Shown here piece by piece: positions 18,854-27,059 of a stretch of DNA of 64,000 nucleotides. The position numbers and the translations under genes are program-made. Source of the DNA: Marmoricola sp. URHB0036 (GTDB lineage Bacteria > Actinomycetota > Actinomycetes > Propionibacteriales > Nocardioidaceae). Location of the stretch: contig NZ_AUEP01000010.1 in assembly GCF_000426045.1 (NCBI RefSeq), positions 62,001 to 126,000 of the forward strand. Reading direction: 5' to 3'. Each line of letters starts with the position of its first letter. The stretch's first letter is position 1. The notes beneath the pieces were generated by a model, which ran no database searches, was not told where the DNA came from, and saw only the letters and a list, made by a program, of their open reading frames with translations.

Positions 18854-19552
18854 ATGGCCCCCATGGTCACGCGACGGGGGAGCGACGGATGGCAGCGTGC
18901 CCGGGTGGCCTTCTGGTCGGGCATCACCCTGATCCTCGCCGGCCTGGTCGTCCTGGGCTACGTCGGCTGGCAGTTCTGGGGCACGACCTGGGTCTCCAAG
19001 CGTGACCAGCGCGAGATCACCAGCTCGCTGCAGAAACAGTGGACCGAGGGCGGCGACCGGCTGCAACCGAAGTACGTCCCGAAGGGCAAGGCCTCGGCGT
19101 TGATCCGGATCCCGAGGTTCGGCAAGAAGTACGTCGTGCCGGTGCTCGAGGGCACCAGCCCCGGCATCCTGGCCAAGGGCTACGGGCACTTCACGAAGTC
19201 GGCCGACCCGGGTGAGGTCGGCAACTACGCGCTGGCCGCCCACCGCGTGACCCATGGCGAGCCGCTGCGTCGGATGCCGGACCTGCGACCGCGCGACGCG
19301 GTGGTGGTCGAGACCGTGGACACCACGTTCACCTACCGGCTCGACACCGACCCGCGGAAGCTGGTGATCCCGTTCACCGGCACCTGGGTGCTCGACCCGC
19401 TGCCGAGGAATCCCGACGGCGGCCCGCAGCCGGCACAGCGCCAGGGTCAGCGGCTGATCACGCTGACCACCTGCTCGGAGCTCTTCCACACCGACAACCG
19501 GATGATCGCCTTCGGGCACCTCGTGAAGGCCACTCCCAAAGCCTCCGGATAG
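18854..19552 (+). CDS. class E sortase
   Basis: Membrane-anchored transpeptidase that would attach sorted proteins to the peptidoglycan. 232 residues: basic N-terminus, signal anchor at about 18-42, then the sortase beta-barrel. The catalytic triad is visible as H130 (AAHRVTHG), C207 (LTTC) and R216. The substrate motif for class E is usually LAxTG; no substrate is encoded nearby. A second ATG at 18863 is possible. It sits 10 bp before pyrE, but pyrE has its own leaderless promoter. Confidence 0.85.
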   Translation: MAPMVTRRGSDGWQRARVAFWSGITLILAGLVVLGYVGWQFWGTTWVSKRDQREITSSLQKQWTEGGDRLQPKYVPKGKASALIRIPRFGKKYVVPVLEGTSPGILAKGYGHFTKSADPGEVGNYALAAHRVTHGEPLRRMPDLRPRDAVVVETVDTTFTYRLDTDPRKLVIPFTGTWVLDPLPRNPDGGPQPAQRQGQRLITLTTCSELFHTDNRMIAFGHLVKATPKASG

Positions 19553-19555
19553 CCT
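19550..19555 (+). promoter_or_regulatory. leaderless -10 (TAGCCT) for pyrE
   Basis: TAGCCT ends 7 nt before the pyrE ATG, within the sortase stop region; it matches the TANNNT leaderless signature. Confidence 0.55.
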
Positions 19556-19562
19556 CACGCGC

Positions 19563-20096
19563 ATGGTTGCTGACCACGATCTCGCACGCGACGTCGATGC
19601 CTGCTGCCGGTTGACCGGGGAGTTCACCCTCCGGTCCGGGCAGGTGGCGTCGGAGTACTTCGACAAGTACCTCTTCGAGGCCGACCCCGCCCTCCTCGCG
19701 CGTGTCGTGGAGCAGATGATCGGGCTGGTCCCCGAGGGCACCGAGCTGCTCGGGGGGCTCGAGCTCGGCGGCGTCCCGATCGCGACCGTGCTCAGCGCTC
19801 GCACCGGGCTGCCGGGCCTGTTCGTGCGGAAGAAGGCCAAGGAGTACGGCACCTGCAAGCTCGCCGAGGGCCCGGACGTGGCCGGGCGCCGGGTGACGCT
19901 CGTCGAGGACGTCATCACGACCGGTGGCGCCGTACGCGACGCGACCCGGGCACTGCGCGAGGCCGGCGCGATCGTCGAGCACGTGGTGTGCGCGATCGAC
20001 CGCAGCCCGGAGGGGGAGAACCCGCTCGCGGACGTCGGCCTCGAGGTGCGCCCGGTGCTCACCAAGGCCCAGCTCGACGCAGCGCGCGCCGGCTAG
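19563..20096 (+). CDS. pyrE: orotate phosphoribosyltransferase
   Basis: Joins orotate to PRPP to make OMP, the fifth step of pyrimidine synthesis. 177 residues, normal length. The PRPP-binding motif VTLVEDVITTGG is at 111-122, the orotate-facing lysines are in FVRKKAKEYG (88-96), and the glycine-rich GGLELGGVPIA is at 64-74. Start ATG 19563 is probably leaderless. It is separate from the other pyr genes, as is usual in actinobacteria. Its 3' end converges on a DedA gene. Confidence 0.95.
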   Translation: MVADHDLARDVDACCRLTGEFTLRSGQVASEYFDKYLFEADPALLARVVEQMIGLVPEGTELLGGLELGGVPIATVLSARTGLPGLFVRKKAKEYGTCKLAEGPDVAGRRVTLVEDVITTGGAVRDATRALREAGAIVEHVVCAIDRSPEGENPLADVGLEVRPVLTKAQLDAARAG

Positions 20097-20105
20097 ATCG
20101 TCCGA

Positions 20106-20831
20106 CTAGGGCGTCCGGGTCTCCTTGCGGATCTCGGGCGTGGCTTCCGGAGTGGCCTGCGTGCCCTCCGCCTCCGCGGTGCGGTGCCGGTTGCGGCGGT
20201 GCTTGCGCCACTCGTAGGCGACCGGGATCACCGAGAAGGCCAGGATCACCAGGATCGCCTTGTCGATGTTCGAGCCCAGGCTCGGGAAGGAACGTCCGAG
20301 GAAGTAGCCGAGCAGGGTGATGCTGAGCACCCACGCCACCGCGCCGACCAGGCTCCACAGGAAGAACCGGCGGCGGCGCATCCGGGTGACCCCCGCCACC
20401 ACGGTGATGTAGGTGCGCACGAACGGCACGAACCGCCCGATCACCAGGGCCTTGTTGCCGTGCTGGTCGAAGAACGCCGCGGTCTTCTCGAAGTACTGAC
20501 GCTTGATGAACCGGCCCTCGCGCTCGTAGAGCGCCGGACCGACCGAGCGGCCTATCTCATAGCCCAGGACGTTGCCGGCGAACGCAGCCAACGAGAGCAG
20601 GACCAGCGCCAGGGGCAGGTCGGTGACCGACGGACCGGGGACGATGTTGTCGCGTGAGGAGACGAACAACCCGACCGCGAACAACAGCGTGTCGCCCGGC
20701 AGGACGGGGAAGAACAGACCGCACTCGATGAGCACGATCGCCAGGCACACCCACAGGAACCAGGGTCCGAACTGGTCCAGCAGCCAGTTGGGATCCATCC
20801 AGGTGATCCCGAACAGCAAGGGGTTGGTCAC
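20106..20831 (-). CDS. DedA-family membrane protein
   Basis: 241-residue inner-membrane protein. DedA landmarks are present: an early ECGLFFPVLPGDTLLF (the E-x(3)-P-x-PGD re-entrant motif), GNVLGYEIGRSVG, and the second motif FVPFVRTYITVVAGVTRM containing the conserved F-x-R-x(3)-P-like loop, with a final helix and an Arg/Glu-rich tail. Family members flip undecaprenyl phosphate or phospholipids. I chose the GTG giving VTNPLLFG; upstream in-frame sequence is low-complexity and overlaps the divergent methyltransferase promoter. Confidence 0.9.
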   Translation of the reverse strand: MTNPLLFGITWMDPNWLLDQFGPWFLWVCLAIVLIECGLFFPVLPGDTLLFAVGLFVSSRDNIVPGPSVTDLPLALVLLSLAAFAGNVLGYEIGRSVGPALYEREGRFIKRQYFEKTAAFFDQHGNKALVIGRFVPFVRTYITVVAGVTRMRRRRFFLWSLVGAVAWVLSITLLGYFLGRSFPSLGSNIDKAILVILAFSVIPVAYEWRKHRRNRHRTAEAEGTQATPEATPEIRKETRTP

Positions 20832-20876
20832 CCCCCGAGAGTATCGGTCCTCACCTGACCAGAACCTGTCCAGTCC

Positions 20877-20882
20877 TACCCT
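20877..20882 (+). promoter_or_regulatory. leaderless -10 (TACCCT) for the SpoU gene
   Basis: TACCCT ends 7 nt before the GTG at 20890, matching the TANNNT pattern seen throughout the window. Confidence 0.5.
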
Positions 20883-20889
20883 GTGCGCT

Positions 20890-21558
20890 GTGAGTGCTGA
20901 GGAGCCACGGGCGCCGTACGACCCGATGCCGCACGGCACGGCCGAAGTCGGGGTCGGGCCGTGGGAGGGCCCGCTGCCCACCGGGGTGGAGTACGACGCC
21001 CAGCTGCTGGCCGAGGGTGACCGGCGCAACGTGGTCGACCGCTACCGGTACTGGTCGATGGAGGCGATCGTGGCCGACCTCGACACCCGGCGCCACGACT
21101 TCCACGTGGCCATCGAGAACTGGCAGCACGACTTCAACATCGGCACGATCGTGCGCTCCGCCAATGCCTTCCTGGCTCGCGAGGTGCACGTCGTCGGTCG
21201 CAAGCGGTGGAACCGGCGCGGGGCGATGGTGACCGACCGCTACCAGCACGTGCGGCACCACGAGGACGTCGAGTCGCTGGCGGCATACCTCCATGGGGAG
21301 GGGGTCACCCTGATGGGCATCGACAACCTCCCGGGGTCCGAGCACCTGGAGACCTGGGCGATGCCGCGGTCGGTCTGCTTCCTGTTCGGGCAGGAGGGTC
21401 CGGGTCTCTCCGGCGACGCCCGCGAGCGGTGCGACGGCACCTTCTCCATCGCCCAGTTCGGCTCGACCCGCTCGATCAACGCCTCGGCCGCGGCCGCGAT
21501 CGCCATGCACACCTGGATCACCCGGTACGCCGACCTCGGAGAGGCCTGGCGGGGCTAG
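20890..21558 (+). CDS. SpoU/TrmH-family RNA 2'-O-methyltransferase
   Basis: 222-residue SPOUT-class methyltransferase that methylates ribose of tRNA or rRNA with S-adenosylmethionine. The knotted-fold motifs are FNIGTIVRSANAF (motif 1), CFLFGQEGPGLS (motif 2, SAM loop) and QFGSTRSINASAAAAIAMH (motif 3). A 55-residue N-terminal extension precedes the catalytic domain. The RNA position modified cannot be told from sequence. The GTG start is set by the leaderless hexamer. It overlaps the convergent lipoprotein gene at the stops. Confidence 0.88.
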   Translation: MSAEEPRAPYDPMPHGTAEVGVGPWEGPLPTGVEYDAQLLAEGDRRNVVDRYRYWSMEAIVADLDTRRHDFHVAIENWQHDFNIGTIVRSANAFLAREVHVVGRKRWNRRGAMVTDRYQHVRHHEDVESLAAYLHGEGVTLMGIDNLPGSEHLETWAMPRSVCFLFGQEGPGLSGDARERCDGTFSIAQFGSTRSINASAAAAIAMHTWITRYADLGEAWRG

Positions 21559-22382
21559 GGGGTGGGGGTGGCCGAGGGGGTCGCCATCGGGCTCAGGCAC
21601 CGGATGAAGCGGTCGCCGGCGTCCCACCCCTGCTGGCTGGGCGGCTGCCAGAAACCGCCGAACGACCCGACGAGCTGGCGGCAGCGCGCCCGGGCGACCG
21701 GGGTGTAGGTGGTGGGGTCGGGATAGGCCTTGATGGCTGCCTGGTAGACGGCCTGCACTCGGAAGGCGTGCGGTCTCGCGCAGGAGATGTCGACGCCGGC
21801 GTCGCTCTGGCAGATGCGCACCTGCTCGGGCACCCCCTGGGCCAGCATCGGCTTGCCGGTGGGGAGCGGGACCAGCTTGCCCCCGCTGCGCGCGACCACG
21901 TCGCAGCGCAGCCACCGGGCGCCGCGCTCGAGCTGTGCCTGGCTGGGGGTGAACAGTGTCCAGGTCACGATCGAGGTCGCCCGGTCGGCGAGCGTGCCGC
22001 CGACCGTGCGCTGGTAGGCCGGTCGGCAGAACCTTTTGCCGAGCGTCCTGCGCTGGGCCACGGGAGTCGTCGGCGTCACCGGCTTGCGCAGGTAGCCGAC
22101 GTAGGCGACCACGCTGGTGTGCTTGCCCCGGCAGCTGGCCTTCCTGCTGGTGTCCACCGAGGCGACCGACTGCTCCGCACTCATCTGGTGGCACTCGCCC
22201 ACCTTGGCGGCGCCGTACCCGGGATCAGGTGCGGCCTGGTCACCGGACCCGCTGCTCGAGGAGTCGCTCGGCTTGTCGTCGGACTGCTTCTTCTCGGCGT
22301 CCTTGCCGCCGCAGCCGCTGACCAGCAGCACGAGCGCGAGCCCCAGCACGGCGAGGACGGTCCGGTGGCGGTGGGCTGGCAT
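21555..22382 (-). CDS. septum-formation-family lipoprotein
   Basis: 275-residue secreted lipoprotein. The signal ends in a lipobox LVSGC with Cys24 as the lipidated residue, followed by a Ser/Asp/Lys linker (about 25-60). The mature domain has a paired CHQM...C, RWLRCD and C-terminal CRQ...C pattern like the septum formation domain (PF13845), repeated twice; six or more cysteines could form disulphides. Actinobacterial homologues are linked to septation, but direct evidence is limited. GGGAGG lies upstream of the ATG. Confidence 0.78.
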   Translation of the reverse strand: MPAHRHRTVLAVLGLALVLLVSGCGGKDAEKKQSDDKPSDSSSSGSGDQAAPDPGYGAAKVGECHQMSAEQSVASVDTSRKASCRGKHTSVVAYVGYLRKPVTPTTPVAQRRTLGKRFCRPAYQRTVGGTLADRATSIVTWTLFTPSQAQLERGARWLRCDVVARSGGKLVPLPTGKPMLAQGVPEQVRICQSDAGVDISCARPHAFRVQAVYQAAIKAYPDPTTYTPVARARCRQLVGSFGGFWQPPSQQGWDAGDRFIRCLSPMATPSATPTP

Positions 22383-22432
22383 CGGCGCGATCCTCCCATG
22401 ATCTGTCTGGTCTGGTGGGCAGGCAGATCATC

Positions 22433-22438
22433 TAGGGT
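22433..22438 (+). promoter_or_regulatory. leaderless -10 (TAGGGT) for fbaA
   Basis: TAGGGT ends 6 nt before the fbaA ATG at 22445. Confidence 0.55.
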
Positions 22439-22444
22439 TGGGAC

Positions 22445-23476
22445 ATGCCGATCGCCACCCCTGAGAAGTACGCCGAGATGCTCGATGCCGCGAAGGCGAA
22501 GTCGTTCGCGTTCCCGGCGATCAACGTGTCCTCCTCCCAGACCCTGAACGCTGCGCTCGCGGGGTTCGCCGAGGCCGGCAGCGACGGGATCATCCAGGTC
22601 TCGACCGGCGGGGCGGAGTACCTCTCGGGGCCGACCGTCAAGGACATGGTCACCGGCTCGGTCGCCTTCGCGGCGTACGCCGCCGAGGTCGCGAAGAAGT
22701 ACCCGGTCAACGTCGCGCTGCACACCGACCACTGCCCCAAGGACAAGCTCGACGGGTTCGTCCGCCCGCTGCTCGCGATTTCGGTCGAGCGGGTGCGCGC
22801 CGGCCAGGATCCCCTGTTCCAGTCGCACATGTGGGACGGCTCCGCCGTACCCCTCGAGGAGAACCTGCAGATCGCACAGGAGCTCCTCGCCCAGGCCGCC
22901 GAGGCCAAGATCGTGCTCGAGGTGGAGATCGGTGTCGTCGGCGGCGAGGAGGACGGCGTCGAGGGCGGCGGGGGCGAGCAGCTCTACAGCACCACCGACG
23001 ACGCCCTGGCCACCGTCGCGGCGCTCGGCACCGGCGAGAAGGGCCGCTACCTGACCGCGCTCACCTTCGGCAACGTGCACGGCGTCTACAAGCCCGGCAA
23101 CGTCAAGCTGCGTCCCGAGATCCTCAAGAAGGCGCAGGACGCCGTCGTCGAGAAGCTCGGTCTCGAGGCCGGGTCCAAGCCGTTCGACCTGGTCTTCCAC
23201 GGAGGCTCCGGATCCACCGCCGAGGAGATCGCTGCCGCGGTGGAGTACGGCGTGATCAAGATGAACGTCGACACCGACACCCAGTACGCCTTCACCCGAC
23301 CGGTCGCCGGGCACATGTTCAGCAACTACGACGGGGTGCTCAAGATCGACGGCGAGGTCGGCAACAAGAAGGTCTACGACCCGCGTGCGTGGGGCAAGGC
23401 CGCCGAGGCAGGCATGGCTGCCCGTGTCGTCGAGGCCTGCACCAACCTGAGCAGCACCGGCCACTCGATCGGCTGA
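22445..23476 (+). CDS. fbaA: class II fructose-bisphosphate aldolase
   Basis: Zinc-dependent aldolase interconverting fructose 1,6-bisphosphate with DHAP and glyceraldehyde 3-phosphate in glycolysis and gluconeogenesis. 343 residues. The LHTDHC motif gives D95 (catalytic) and H96 (zinc); further zinc ligands lie in FGNVHGVYKPG and the FHGGSGS loop. NVDTDTQYAF completes the class IIA signature. It is monocistronic and leaderless, convergent with an MFS gene 3 bp away. Confidence 0.97.
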   Translation: MPIATPEKYAEMLDAAKAKSFAFPAINVSSSQTLNAALAGFAEAGSDGIIQVSTGGAEYLSGPTVKDMVTGSVAFAAYAAEVAKKYPVNVALHTDHCPKDKLDGFVRPLLAISVERVRAGQDPLFQSHMWDGSAVPLEENLQIAQELLAQAAEAKIVLEVEIGVVGGEEDGVEGGGGEQLYSTTDDALATVAALGTGEKGRYLTALTFGNVHGVYKPGNVKLRPEILKKAQDAVVEKLGLEAGSKPFDLVFHGGSGSTAEEIAAAVEYGVIKMNVDTDTQYAFTRPVAGHMFSNYDGVLKIDGEVGNKKVYDPRAWGKAAEAGMAARVVEACTNLSSTGHSIG

Positions 23477-23479
23477 CGG

Positions 23480-25009
23480 TCAGGCCGGTTCGGCCGCCGC
23501 TTCGCTGGGCGCCGCGGCCGGCTGCGTCCGGATCTGGTGGACCGGCCGGGCGAAGGAGATGGCGGCCAGGAAACCCAGCACCAGGGCCGCCGCCGGGAGC
23601 AGCATCGACTGCGCCATCGCGTCGCTGAACGGCTGGAACACCTGGGCGGGCAGGTTGCCGCCCCCGGCCTCGCTGGGCTCGAAGTTCAGGCCCTGCGCGG
23701 CCAGGCGCGAGTCCATGAGTACGGCGATCGCCGCCGAACCCAGCACCGCACCGACCTGTCGCGTGGCGTTGTAGACACCCGCACCCGCACCGGCCTGGCG
23801 CATCGGCAGGTTGCGCGTCGCGGTGGCCGACGTCGGGGCCCAGATGAACGCGTTACCGATGCCGAGCAGGGCCATCGGGAGCAGGATCTCCCAGGTCGCC
23901 GAGTCGGGTGTCATCACCTGGACGAGCCAGACCAGCGAGACGAAGGCGCTGGCGAAGCCGAAGCCGGTGATCAGGCGCGGGTGCACCGAGTCGGTCAGCT
24001 TGCCGACCCAGGGGGCGAGCACGATCGACATGATCGCCATCGGCACGAGCAGCAGGGCCGACTTGGTGGGCGAGAGCCCGCGGACGAGCTGGGCGTAGAG
24101 CATGAGGGGGAAGGCCAGGGCCGTGATCGAGAAACCCATCACCGAGATGGCGACGTTGGCGAGGCTGAAGTTGCGGTCGCGGAACAGGGAGAGCGGCACC
24201 AACGGCTCGTTGCGGTTGTGGGCCTGCCACCAGATGAAGATGGCGAACACCACGATGCCGCCCACGATGAGAGCAGGCACCGTGACGATCCCGTTGATGG
24301 TGCCCCAGTCGTACTGGTGACCCTCCTGGATGCCGAACACGAGCATGAACATGCCGATGCCGGACAGGGCGACCCCGAGCCAGTCGAACTTGTGGGAGTG
24401 AGTGGGCAGCCGGGGCACCAGTCGCCAGGCCAGCGCGAAGCCGACGATGCCGACCGGCACGTTGATGAAGAAGATCCACTCCCAGCCGAGGGCGTCGACC
24501 AGGACGCCGCCGAGGATCGGCCCGACCAGGGTGGCGACGCCGGCGGTGGCACCCCACAGCGCCATCGCCTGGCCACGACGCTCGGAGGGGAAGATGCGGG
24601 TGATGATGGCCATCGTCTGCGGCGTGATCATGGCGGCACCGAGCCCCTGGAAGACCCGCGCGATGATCAGGCCCTCGATGGTGCCGGTCAGCCCGCAGGC
24701 CAGCGAGGAGAGGGTGAACACGGTCAGGCCGAGCAGGTAGAGGTTCTTCGGCCCGAACCGGTCGCCGAGCCGACCGGTGATCAGCACCGGCACGGCGTAG
24801 GCCAGCAGGTAGGCGCTGGTCACCCAGACCACGGAGTTCACGTCGGCGTCGAGGTCGGCGATGATCGCGGGCGTCGCCACCGAGACGATGGTGGTGTCGA
24901 CCAGGATCATGAAGAACCCGATGCACAGCGCGAACAGCGCGGGCCACGGGTTGACGTCGGGGACGCCTGGGTCGGCGGGCGCCTGCGGGCGCGCAGAGGT
25001 CTCGGCCAT
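23480..25009 (-). CDS. DHA2-type MFS exporter (14 helices)
   Basis: 509-residue major facilitator of the EmrB/QacA drug:H+ antiporter group, with about 14 hydrophobic segments. Motif A appears as GRLGDRFGPKNLY, and the helix-5 region reads GPILGGVLVDALGWEWIFFINVPVG, the antiporter motif C plus the family hallmark. A GTG 15 bases upstream (VLATDM) could also start it. It is not next to its own regulator; the DeoR gene just upstream is more likely to control the gene divergent from it. Substrate unknown. Confidence 0.88.
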   Translation of the reverse strand: MAETSARPQAPADPGVPDVNPWPALFALCIGFFMILVDTTIVSVATPAIIADLDADVNSVVWVTSAYLLAYAVPVLITGRLGDRFGPKNLYLLGLTVFTLSSLACGLTGTIEGLIIARVFQGLGAAMITPQTMAIITRIFPSERRGQAMALWGATAGVATLVGPILGGVLVDALGWEWIFFINVPVGIVGFALAWRLVPRLPTHSHKFDWLGVALSGIGMFMLVFGIQEGHQYDWGTINGIVTVPALIVGGIVVFAIFIWWQAHNRNEPLVPLSLFRDRNFSLANVAISVMGFSITALAFPLMLYAQLVRGLSPTKSALLLVPMAIMSIVLAPWVGKLTDSVHPRLITGFGFASAFVSLVWLVQVMTPDSATWEILLPMALLGIGNAFIWAPTSATATRNLPMRQAGAGAGVYNATRQVGAVLGSAAIAVLMDSRLAAQGLNFEPSEAGGGNLPAQVFQPFSDAMAQSMLLPAAALVLGFLAAISFARPVHQIRTQPAAAPSEAAAEPA

Positions 25010-25039
25010 GTCAGTAGCCAACACCCGAGGACTGACAGT

Positions 25040-25798
25040 TCATCCCGCCCGGATGACCTCGACTCCAGCGGTGCGGAGCTCCGCGACACCGCGCTCCGGG
25101 GCGTCGGCGTCGGTGAGCACGGCGGTGACCGCGTCGAGCGGCACCACCTCGAAGGCGGAGGCGGCTCCGATCTTCTCCCCGCTGCCGAGCACGTAGGTCT
25201 CACCTGCTCGCTGGGTCCAGGCTCGCTTGATGGCGGCCTCGTCGGCGTCGCCGGTCGTCAACCCGGCGGTGGGATGGATGCCGGTGACACCGAGGAAGAA
25301 CAGGTCGGCGCTGATCCGGCCGATCGCCTCGTGGGCCGCGGCGCCGGCCGCCACGACCGAGTGCTTGAAGAGCCGGCCGCCGACGATGATCACCTCGACC
25401 GAGGGGTGGGTGGCGAGCTCCACGGCGATGGTCGGGCTGTGCGTGACCACGGTGGCCCGGAGGTCGGCGGCCAGGTGGCGGACGAGCTGCTGGGCCGTCG
25501 TACCGCCATCGACCGCCACCGTCTGTCCCGGCCGGACCAGGCCAGCGGCCAGGCGACCGACCGCGACCTTCGCGTCCTGCCGGATGCCGGTGCGCACGGT
25601 GAAGTCGGCGACGGCGGGGGAGGCCGGCAAGGCACCGCCGTGCACCCGGTGCAGCCGGCCGTCGGCGGCGAGCTCCCGCAGGTCGCGGCGGATGGTGTCC
25701 TCGGAGAGCTCGAGCTCGGCCGCGAGCTCCTTGGCGACCACGCGTCCCTCGGTGCGCAGGGTGGCGAGGATCAGGTCCTTGCGCTGGGCAGCGAGCAC
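25040..25798 (-). CDS. DeoR-family sugar-type repressor
   Basis: 252-residue repressor. N-terminal helix-turn-helix at about 5-57 (ELSEDTIRRDLRELAADGRLHRVHGGAL is the DeoR signature region), followed by a sugar-phosphate-sensing domain (about 75-235) with the DGGTTAQQL motif. The ligand is probably a phosphorylated sugar or nucleoside metabolite. The GTG start has TAAGGT (minus strand, 25805-25810) 6 nt upstream, so the gene is leaderless and its promoter lies against the TGCACGTT repeats, consistent with autorepression. Confidence 0.88.
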   Translation of the reverse strand: MLAAQRKDLILATLRTEGRVVAKELAAELELSEDTIRRDLRELAADGRLHRVHGGALPASPAVADFTVRTGIRQDAKVAVGRLAAGLVRPGQTVAVDGGTTAQQLVRHLAADLRATVVTHSPTIAVELATHPSVEVIIVGGRLFKHSVVAAGAAAHEAIGRISADLFFLGVTGIHPTAGLTTGDADEAAIKRAWTQRAGETYVLGSGEKIGAASAFEVVPLDAVTAVLTDADAPERGVAELRTAGVEVIRAG

Positions 25799-25804
25799 GG
25801 CGTC

Positions 25805-25857
25805 ACCTTACATCTGCACGTTTCTTCTTGTCTTTGCACGTTTCTGCACGTTACTGT
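25805..25857. promoter_or_regulatory. divergent leaderless promoters with three TGCACGTT repeats
   Basis: TGCACGTTTCT at 25815 and 25835 and TGCACGTTACT at 25845 are direct repeats spaced 20 and 10 bp apart, all on one face of the helix. They lie between the deoR -10 (TAAGGT, minus) and overlap the -10 of the DUF4406 gene (TACTGT, 25852-25857). Direct helically phased repeats are typical DeoR targets. Confidence 0.7.
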
Positions 25858-25863
25858 ACCGCC

Positions 25864-26253
25864 ATGACCCCTCCACTGATGATCCTGATCGCCGGTCCCT
25901 ACCGCTCCGGCACCGGCGACGACCCCGACCTCCTCGCCGCCAACCTTCGTGCCCTCGAGGAGGCGGCCTGGCCGGTCTTCCGCGCCGGCCACGTGCCGAT
26001 GATCGGGGAGTGGGTCGCCCTGCCGGTGATGCGCGGCGCCGGTTCCGCGGGTGTCGGCGATGCCGTCTCCGAGCAGGTCTTGTACCCGACCGCCGAGCGG
26101 CTGCTGCCGCACTGCGACGCCGTCCTCCGCCTGCCCGGCGCCAGCACGGGCGCGGACCAGGACGTGCGCATCGCCCGGGAGCGCGGCCTGCCGGTCTACG
26201 AGCGCGTCGAGGACATCCCGGGGTACGCCGCCCCCGTCCTCGAGCAGGCCTGA
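25864..26253 (+). CDS. DUF4406/nucleoside 2-deoxyribosyltransferase-like protein
   Basis: 129 residues with a Rossmann-like deoxyribosyltransferase fold: N-terminal ILIAGPYRSG (phosphate or base-binding loop), an acidic GEWVALP region, and C-terminal CDAVLRLPGASTGADQDVRIARERGLPVY matching the [D]AVxxLPG..S.G...E pattern of this superfamily, with Glu replaced by Asp-Gln-Asp. It could hydrolyse or transfer nucleoside sugars, or bind a nucleotide. Divergence from a DeoR regulator, and shared repeats, fit a nucleoside- or sugar-related role. Start set by the leaderless hexamer TACTGT. Confidence 0.72.
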   Translation: MTPPLMILIAGPYRSGTGDDPDLLAANLRALEEAAWPVFRAGHVPMIGEWVALPVMRGAGSAGVGDAVSEQVLYPTAERLLPHCDAVLRLPGASTGADQDVRIARERGLPVYERVEDIPGYAAPVLEQA

Positions 26254-26275
26254 GGCTGCGTGCGACGATCGGCGC

Positions 26276-26701
26276 ATGACTGACTCGCCCCTCGGCCGCG
26301 ACCTGATGGCCGGCCCGCCCCCGACGCTGCTTCCCGTCGACCCGGCCGCCGACGAGCTGGCCGCGGGCGACGATCCCCACGACGTCGTACGCCGCCACCC
26401 GGAGTCGCCCCTCGCCTGGGCCACCCTCGCCGAGGCAGCACTGGGCGACGGGGCGGTCGACGACGTGACGGCGTACGCCTATGCCCGCGTCGGCTACCAC
26501 CGCAGCCTCGACCTGCTGCGCCGCAACGGGTGGAAGGGCCACGGTCCGGTGCCGTGGGAGCACGAGCCCAACCGGGGGTTCCTGCGTGCGCTCGCCGCCC
26601 TGACCGAGGCCGCCGGTCGCATCGGCGAGGACCACGAGCGCAACCGGTGCGAGCAGTTCCTGCGCGACTCGAGTCCCGAGGCGTACGAGGCGCTGCGCTG
26701 A
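26276..26701 (+). CDS. DUF3151 protein
   Basis: 141-residue cytoplasmic protein of the actinobacterial DUF3151 family, function unknown. Recognisable segments are LGRDLMAGPPPTLLP at the N-terminus, HPESPLAWATLAE, AYAYARVGYHRSLDLLRRNGWKG and the C-terminal EHEPNRGFLRALAAL. The helical repeats recall TPR-like packing. No clear ribosome site or leaderless hexamer was found, so it may be read through from the upstream DUF4406 gene 22 bp away. Confidence 0.82.
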   Translation: MTDSPLGRDLMAGPPPTLLPVDPAADELAAGDDPHDVVRRHPESPLAWATLAEAALGDGAVDDVTAYAYARVGYHRSLDLLRRNGWKGHGPVPWEHEPNRGFLRALAALTEAAGRIGEDHERNRCEQFLRDSSPEAYEALR

Positions 26702-26759
26702 CGAGACATTCGCTGCCGCGGATGAGACGGGAGTCACATTCGGTCTAGAGTTGGGTGCC

Positions 26760-27059
26760 ATGTCACACACTCGCTCGGGCGGGGCCGCTGATGGCGTGCC
26801 ACCGACCAACAAGGGCCTCCTCGTCCTCGCCGGCGTCCTGCTGGCCATCCCGATCGTGGCCCTCTGCTGGGTGAGCAGCTACGCCCGTGAGACGCCCAAG
26901 CTCGGCGGGGTCCCGTTCTTCTTCTGGTACCAGTTCCTCTGGGTGTTCATCACCGCCGCGCTCACCTACGCCGCCCACCGCATCGTGCTGGCCGCCCGCA
27001 AGCCCCGCGCCGGTACGACGGGCCACGCGCCCGACGCTGACGGGGAGGACGAGCGATGA
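26760..27059 (+). CDS. DUF3311 small membrane protein
   Basis: 99 residues with two membrane helices (about 20-42 and 56-80). The LVLAGVLLAIPIVAL and PFFFWYQFLWVFITAALTY segments match DUF3311, a small partner encoded directly before sodium:solute symporters. It overlaps the symporter by 4 bp (ATGA), like YhdT-PanF pairs. It is probably an accessory subunit for symporter assembly. TAGAGT (26746-26751) ends 8 nt before the ATG, so it is probably leaderless. Confidence 0.85.
   Translation: MSHTRSGGAADGVPPTNKGLLVLAGVLLAIPIVALCWVSSYARETPKLGGVPFFFWYQFLWVFITAALTYAAHRIVLAARKPRAGTTGHAPDADGEDER

Noticed and set aside
20106-20831. A NIDKAILVI stretch in the DedA protein as a third KAIL member
   Set aside because: A single chance occurrence inside a membrane protein with no repeat or signal context.
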